Source of the DNA: Undaria pinnatifida
Lineage: Eukaryota; Sar; Phaeophyceae; Laminariales; Alariaceae
Direction: 5' to 3'
Length of the DNA stretch: 64,000 nt
Assembly: GCA_012845835.1 (NCBI GenBank)
Contig: JABAKD010000020.1
Location: 1,932,936 to 1,996,935, forward strand
The notes below the pieces were generated by a model. The model searched no databases. It had not been told where the DNA came from and saw only the letters and a program-made list of their open reading frames with translations. Both the position numbers and the translations under genes were made by a program. Below are positions 57,901 to 64,000 of this stretch, in pieces (within the stretch, counting starts at the first letter, position 1; every line of letters starts with the position of its first letter).

Positions 57901-60900
57901 CCCTTTGTGGTGTTATTTCTTTTTCTTTCCTCGCGTTTGACTCACTTGCTTTTAAATCGCACCCACGGTTTTGGGGACGAAGTACTTGGAATTAGTGTGT
58001 GATATTTTTTGTAGTGGTAAAAAGGTTTCAATAGCGTGCTGCTGCTCGGTGCCGCTCTGGTTTCGCGGAGAATGATGTGGCCGATGACGTCATATCGAAG
58101 AGGTTGCGCTTCCCATCATGTGAGTAAATGACGTCAGGTACTGACAATACGTCGTGGTGAAGATTAGCTAGTCAAGATGTGGCGTTCATGCAAGATGTTT
58201 TTTCGTGCAAAAATGTGTGGCGTCGTCGTTGTGCCAAGAAAGAGAAATGGCGTTATGCATTTTTGTTCTCCTTACGTTTCGTTCGGCCGACACCACAACC
58301 TCAAACCCTTTAGATCTCCACCCCCTATTGGGCGACAAACTACTTGACACAATAGAGTGGAATAATTTATGTTCTGCAGCAATCAAAAGTTTACGTTCGG
58401 CGTTTGCGTTTTGCTTATTTTACATGCTCGGGAAACGCAGGCTGCTCGCAAGGCGGCCCAGGCAGCTAAGGCGGCTGCCGCAGCCGCGGCGCTCGCCGCC
58501 GCGCAAGAAGAGGAGAATAAGGCGCGCTCGGCCCCTCCCAGCAAGTCCAAGAAACAGCCAAAGCAGCCCAAGAAGCAGCAGCCTAAGGCCCCCGAGGTGA
58601 GCACACATATAAAAACATACGAAAACGCGGGAGTTCAGGACTACGCGGTTGGTTTTTGATCGTATAGAAAATTCAACATCACAGAAAAAAAAGTCAATGT
58701 CGGGACTATAAAACAATTGGTTTTCGATCTTATAGAAGCTTAAAACATGGAAAATGCAAGATTTTAGGACTGCGCAGTTGATTTTCAATCGTGTTATCTC
58801 GAGGAATCGAGGACGGGTTTTGGTGGACTTGAGGGGAGGCGCTGATCTGCAGGTCGTCCACGTGAAGTCGGGTACCAGCGCGTGGCACATTGCTTTTCCT
58901 CCGATCGGAACATTCGCAGATCGGACCTTTGGATTTTTCTACTTTATTGTATAGCAGTACTGTATAGCAGTACGCACGTACAGTAAGTGAGACAGTACTG
59001 TACAGCAGTACCTACGCAGGTGGAAGCTGGTTTCGGGAAAGAGCGGTGCTCCCGGTGCAAACACGGCTGCGATTTTTCCCGTGACTTTTTCCTTCTGACG
59101 TCCCAAACGGGTCAAGGTTAATTGCACCATACATGTGTAAACCTCCGATATTTCTGCGCTGTTTCTTACTGTAAGTGTTTACCCTGTCTTCTATCCCGCT
59201 GCCGTTATTTGCCTTCCTGTAGCCACCTATGCCCTGATTGCCTCTTGATTTGGATCTCCTTGATGTGATTGGACGGCGTGTGCAGTCTGAAGAAGAGTCT
59301 GATGACGATGCGGACGAGATTCTTCTGCGCATGGCTCAGCTGGAGCGGCAGAGGTGAGAGGGACTCCTGCTGTCGCGCGCTCCTTTTTACCTAATAGTAC
59401 AACGGCCTAAAACACCAAACTGCGGCGTTAAATCGATCGTCTTTGAACTCCTTTGGAAGTTGAGAGCGAAAGATTTCCGAAAAAAAATGTCGACTACAGC
59501 ATCGACCATACGAACAAACCCGACGTGTTGGGGTAGGCCTTCGTTGATGGAGTACCCGAACTTGAACGCAAGGAGTGGCACGACACGCGCGCTGCACGAT
59601 ACTACTTGCACGGCGCGCCTTGGCGCCATCAAAGGCGGCTGACGAAACCACCCTTGTCGCTCTGTTGTTCATATACCTGGGTCTCGTAAAGGGGTAATAG
59701 AAAGAGCTTACCGCAGTGCATGTACCATTGTGCTACGCTCGCGTCGTTCATGTCCATATATCTGGGTACCATAAGGGGTAATACGATGGGCTTTGCGGAT
59801 GGCATTGCATGGCCAAATCACCTTGGCGTCTTTGCAACGTGTACCTCTGCCTCGTAGTTTGTCATCACAGAGCTCGTCTCTATGAGGCATCAGCACGGAC
59901 ACTGGTTGTGCTGGATGTTGATGGGTGGAAATATCAGTCTAGTGTGAAGAACACAGCAGTGCAAGTATCATGGTGATGCGCCCGTTTCGTACGTCTCCTT
60001 ACATGCGTTTCACTTTGGACACAGCCCCTACCCCGCTAGCCGAGGTTGCGTTGTGAGGCCGATTCTATAATCAAGTCACTTTGATTTCGACAATGATTCT
60101 CTCGAACATCTGTAAGGGAGTGCATATTTTACGATACTTATGTTAGTATTTGTGCAAGTTTGTTGAGGCTCCTGCCGACCTGGCCTATTGTGTTCTGTCG
60201 TTCTTGAACGCCTTGGCCGGGCAAGGGTGGGGAGTGAGTGCGTTTGCGTGTATGTTGTACCGCATGGTATTTCGCCCTATGGTCCTTCTTTTTACTGATA
60301 AAAATTGGGTGCTGCCGCACATGGCGGAGGTGTCTTACGTGTATGGGAGGAATGGAGCGGTTTTGCTTCAGCCAGGGTTGCGGAGGTCTGTTGACTTCCT
60401 TGCTAAATGTTGCGACACACGCGGTTTTTGTTTTATTGTCGTGACGTAATGATTAGTTTCATGCTCAACTTTGTAAGTTGCGTGATACGTTGGCAGTGCA
60501 TGTTTTGGAAGGGCCGTATTGACGTGGAGCTTACGCTAGCTATCTGTTATGGCATCGCCCTGGGCTGGCAAAGGCATAGGTCCATGATGTAGGATACGCA
60601 TATGGGATAAAAAGGTTAAGCATGCCTTGGAAGGCATGCATAGGGGATACAGTAAACGATTTGGCATTCCGCACTTCTTTCCGTGACTGAAATACAAAGA
60701 ATAACAGAGCTCCTCTATGGATACACAATTGAGTGACACTGTGGGACCCGCTTAATAGCGAGACCCACACGGAGTTACCTGTATTGTACCAGGCTCATAT
60801 TAGAATGCATGGCGTCGTCGGCGACGGCACGCATATTCCCGACTTTGATTCCTTGGTGTAGGTGCCGGTTTTTAGTGGTGCGTCCTTTACGCCGCCATGC

Positions 60901-61098
60901 TATGATTTGGTTTCCTAGAATTTTCGTCTCCGCAGCACATGCATACTGACTTCGCGCTGGTCTTACTTTGTTTTCGCCCGATACCGAACACCAATATCCG
61001 CAAACCCTCTCCCCCCCCTTGACAACCCCCTGCCTGCACCCTCTCTGCTGGTTGCTCTGTTGGTTGGTTTCAGGCGGAGCCAGCCGGGGAGGAAATAA
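54979..61098 (+). CDS. Membrane-anchored Ala/Lys-rich protein, unrecognised
   Basis: Exons are 54979-55044, 55489-55575, 57032-57114, 57631-57700, 58441-58596, 59286-59353 and 61074-61098, giving about 184 residues with all phases consistent. Two hydrophobic segments, about residues 8-21 (FPFLALPLTLIAL) and 29-47 (HPVAFFALVAAGIGAYMF), sit at the N-terminus. A long charged helix follows (KEDAAKKQAAKDKKAAAKQQ, Ala-rich to ~140), then a Lys/Pro/Gln-rich stretch and an acidic C-terminal helix (SEEESDDDADEILLRMAQL). The layout suggests an ER or other membrane anchor with a cytosolic coiled-coil tail, as in SELENOS-like proteins, but no homology is claimed. The last exon is uncertain. An alternative acceptor at about 61100 would give a longer tail with Cys (CRSCKCACWGH). 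Confidence 0.72.
58945..59012. repeat. Inverted and direct 'gtactgtatagcagtac' repeats
   Basis: Three iterations of TACTGTA(T/C)AGCAGTAC, partly self-complementary, lie in the intron before the sixth exon of the membrane-protein gene. Confidence 0.7.
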
Positions 61099-61766
61099 GG
61101 TTGTCAAGTGCGGCTCGAGTCCCGGCCGCACCCCCCCCAGGCCCAGGCCCTTCCAGCGACAGGGAGCATTGTCGCTCGTGTAAATGTGCTTGTTGGGGAC
61201 ACGCTGCCGGAGAAAGGCAGTCAGCTGAGCGGGAAACGATCCCGCGTGGGTTCGTCGCGCGTCGGTCGATTGCTGCGTTAGTGTCTTCGAATCGCTGGAC
61301 GCGGAGGGGAAGCGATAGCCTATCGATCACGTCGCACAGTAAGATGCCAAATGTCAGGCCTTGCTCAACCCCCTCCCCTCCCCCCTCCCGGCGAAGTAGG
61401 TCAGCCGCTTAAGCTTTTGCCGATGGCGCGATTTGTTTCGGCTGTAGCGATTTACCCGCGAAAAGCAGCAGCTCTTCTAGTGCGCGTTGGTGCGTGTACC
61501 CCAGTTGCGATTTTTCGTATTTTCTCTTGGTACTGCCGGCCGTGGCAGCGGGGGGTGGCGTACAGCATTTGAGGGCGCTGGCGACGTTGATCTTGACTAG
61601 GAAAGGCGCCTACCCGTGTACCTCGAACGCACGATGACTTCCGTTCCTTACCGATAGCTTCGCGACCATCAGCTTTTCCCGCAGAGAGTACTTGAGCTCG
61701 CATTTGGGAGTCCTCCAGGCTACTTGTAGTTTAACTGCAAGTTTTCGTGTCGGTGAAGTTGTCTGT

Positions 61767-61845
61767 TGTTGAGCCGCGTCGGGTTAAGCCGCGTGGGGTT
61801 GAGCCGCGTGGGGTTGAGCCGCGTGGGGGTGAGCCGCGTGGGAAA
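61767..61845. repeat. Minisatellite, 15-bp unit x5
   Basis: Five copies of 'gagccgcgtggggtt' with single-base variants. A minus-strand frame reads NPTRL repeatedly, a by-product of the 15-bp period. Confidence 0.9.
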
Positions 61846-61920
61846 CCTGCGCCTGTAATCTACTCGAGTAATCTCTAATGCGGGCGGCGGGAACTTCCAC
61901 CTCTCAAGAATAACCTCTGT

Positions 61921-61958
61921 TTGGTGCGGGAGGAGGGTACTTCTACCTCCCACACCAA
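61921..61958. other. Strong hairpin, 13-bp stem
   Basis: TTGGTGCGGGAGG (61921-61933) pairs with CCTCCCACACCAA (61946-61958) with one wobble or mismatch and a 12-nt loop. It could be a transcript 3'-end structure or a chance palindrome. Confidence 0.6.
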
Positions 61959-62749
61959 GCTACGAGTATGTTGTTTCTTCTTGCCTGTATTGCCGATGTT
62001 CTTGCACAACGCTAAATATGCCACATCTCGCCCGTCGCGGGCGCGTAAATGCGGTTTTTCGCCAGGCTGCGCGTAGCAATGTGCATGTGACCGTGTATCG
62101 TATAGCGCAATGCCAACGACGCAAGTTTCTGAGTCTCCGCCTGTTGGTGTGGTCACGTATTCACAGCTCTTTTATCGATTGTTTCATGACCTCTGCAAGC
62201 CCCTTCGAGATATTGCAGCGTTTTTATAATTTTGCAGTACAGAGTACTTGGTACGTTTGAAGCAGCAGTACCGTTCGGTGCAACCTAGCTGTTATATATT
62301 AGCGTAAAAAGTGCAGCGATTATGCCCTGCTTACCGGTACTACCTGGTACAGGACAACGGCAGTAATGCAGACAGCAATGGAAGCATCCATCCTCTTTGC
62401 AGCAAAAAAAACGTAGTGCAGTGCTATCATAAACAGTACTCCTTCACCCAGCCTGTCGCCAAGTTTTGAGCGACTCCCGCAGCCGCACCATGCCCACTAC
62501 ACTCTATTCCCCAACATTGGCAGCTTCCTTGCACGGCTTTCCGACCTAAACAACAAACCATTACAGGGGAACAGCATGCCAACGCAAATCGTTGGCGCTG
62601 CATTTGCAGCTATTTAGGCTGGAGCGGTGCATCGCTCCCCTTCGTCATCCTCTGAATGAGGTGGCATGTCGGTGGCTGAACGGACTGTAATACACGGTTC
62701 GCTTCGCGTGCCCCCCACTCTGTTAGATCCTTGCATCAAATCGCCATCT

Positions 62750-62797
62750 CTACTCGTCGATATCCATCACATCTAGTGTTTGAGCCAGTTCTTCATC
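62750..62797 (-). CDS. Last exon of a gene entering from the right edge
   Basis: On the minus strand a pyrimidine-rich acceptor (TTTTTTCATCTCTGTAG) is followed by a 15-codon acidic end, DEELAQTLDVMDIDE, and a TAG stop. The acidic C-terminus and good acceptor argue for a true terminal exon, but it is short. Upstream exons would lie beyond 62797. None was identified inside the window and no family was recognised. Confidence 0.45.
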   Translation of the reverse strand, partial: DEELAQTLDVMDIDE

Positions 62798-64000
62798 CTA
62801 CAGAGATGAAAAAACTCTGGTTACACAAGAAGACGCCGATCGCCAGATCACGAACACTGAAGCACTAAATGTAACGGCGGAGCTAAATTACGCAAAAAGC
62901 TGATTTTGATTTTGATTGAAAGCCAACCAAACTTAGTGGCAGGGACGCCAAAGAACAAGGGGCGCTGGAAACAAACCAACTACGCGGGGCAACTCGCAGA
63001 GCTAGAGACTACAAAGACAACAATATGTTACGGGCAGCCCAAGCTGTCGCTTGTGTCCACCCCTGTTACCGGGTTCGTTCCCTTAGCGATGGCGCACAGA
63101 TACTTCACTTGGTCTTTCCTCAAAAACGTGTCCGTGAAATCTGCCAACGGACACAAGAAAGCGCGACACGCAACCGAACAACGAGGACGTCGTTATCGAC
63201 AGCTGTTGATTTCCAATCACCACGATATGTTCCTTCGTTTCCGCCTGTCACAACATCCGTTGTCTTCATTACAACCCCGTGGTGAACACCCGCTTGGTCC
63301 TGGTAGAAACGGTCCCGTTGGTCCCATCGTTTCACCTGGTTTCTGTTTGTACCCGTCACCTTCCGAACATCAGGTTTCTTGTAAGACAGCCTTCCTGTCT
63401 CTGCAGCGACCCGACTTAACGGTGATAGCAGCGGGGTAGTCTACGTAGCGCATGGATAAATACAGTCCTACGATCGAGCTGGAGGGAGGGAACTACCCGG
63501 GCATGTAATTAATTGGGCCTACTGGAGGAGCCTCCGGGGGCAAACATTACGCTATTTGGCTCAATTTTGAACGCAAGAGTATGATACTTGGCACCGCTGC
63601 AATTAGCTGCATATTGCCTCGCCAACAAATAACTATGATAGTCCGCGGCTTATTGTCAACCGAACTCACCATCTTTCACCCCTTTTTGTCATTTCTTCGA
63701 TGGCAATGCGCGTCAAGCTTACCCGTGTGCGGAGATTGAAAGCAGTTCTCCTCACGATGGGTGCATCGCTTCGGTATTTTTACATATTAAACAATGCTAA
63801 GATAGTACCTTCGCATCAAACTCGGCGCGAACGTTGAGCTATTGAAATCCATGCACTAGGCGCGCGTTGCCACGGTGGGTATAGTTATTACTTATTAATA
63901 GTAGGGTGGCTCTTTCAGTGAGAAAGGTATACTTCGTGCTGGCAGTAACACAACGTGATTACCATGTGCCAGTACATGCACGAAGAGTCAAACGGGGGAT
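62798..64000. other. Right-edge region, nothing firm
   Basis: A plus-strand frame of 177 codons is open at 62906-63439 and a minus-strand one at 63120-63359. Neither shows a motif, splice context or composition that supports coding. Upstream exons of the minus-strand gene ending at 62750 may lie here. Confidence 0.4.

Larger units (their letters stand above)
61099..62749. other. Convergent intergenic region
   Basis: It lies between the membrane-protein gene (plus) and the last exon of the right-edge gene (minus). It contains a C-rich run near 61010-61140, a 15-bp minisatellite, a stable hairpin and a TACCTGGTA at 62341. No further gene was recognised. Confidence 0.5.

Overview
The window looks like nuclear DNA of a multicellular stramenopile, most likely a brown alga close to Ectocarpus. 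It has intron-rich host genes with introns averaging about 1.3 kb and clean GT-AG borders, a mid-range GC level with abundant simple repeats, a recent Ty1/copia element, and neighbouring genes that mostly alternate strand. Strand alternation is an established trait of the Ectocarpus genome. The species is inferred, since no marker gene fixes it. No bacterial operon, CRISPR array, rRNA gene or complete tRNA gene was seen.

Layout. 1-3975: array of a ~350-bp dispersed repeat interrupted by an older non-autonomous LTR element (286-3341). 4224-16920 (+): ankyrin-repeat gene whose 8.5-kb intron holds a young Ty1/copia element (7682-13892). 31817-20957 (-): three-repeat MYB (MYB3R-type) transcription factor with all nine core tryptophans. 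34295 to beyond 40667 (+): RNA polymerase III stalk subunit RPC9 (CRCP/Rpc17). About 54015 to 43572 or lower (-): long coiled-coil protein. 54979-61098 (+): small membrane-anchored Ala/Lys-rich protein. 62797-62750 (-): apparent last exon of a gene running off the right edge.

How the pieces relate. Exon models were built by matching splice phase between coding blocks. In the MYB, RPC9 and coiled-coil genes nearly every junction agrees in phase and restores a family motif or heptad pattern. Two divergent pairs (MYB/RPC9 and coiled-coil/membrane protein) probably share promoter regions. MYB3R factors act on G2/M genes and RPC9 serves Pol III transcription, both growth-linked, but nothing shows that they work together here.

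Most of the rest is repeats: minisatellites, recent tandem duplications, a 500-bp tetranucleotide tract beside a MYB splice acceptor, and a near-palindromic 9-mer (TACCTGGTA or its complement) that I count 20 times, where about 0.5 is expected by chance. I found no convincing undescribed system. The strangest items are that 9-mer, an A-rich 52.8-53.0 kb insert carrying an ORF with a bacterial-looking leader, and the splice-site microsatellite.
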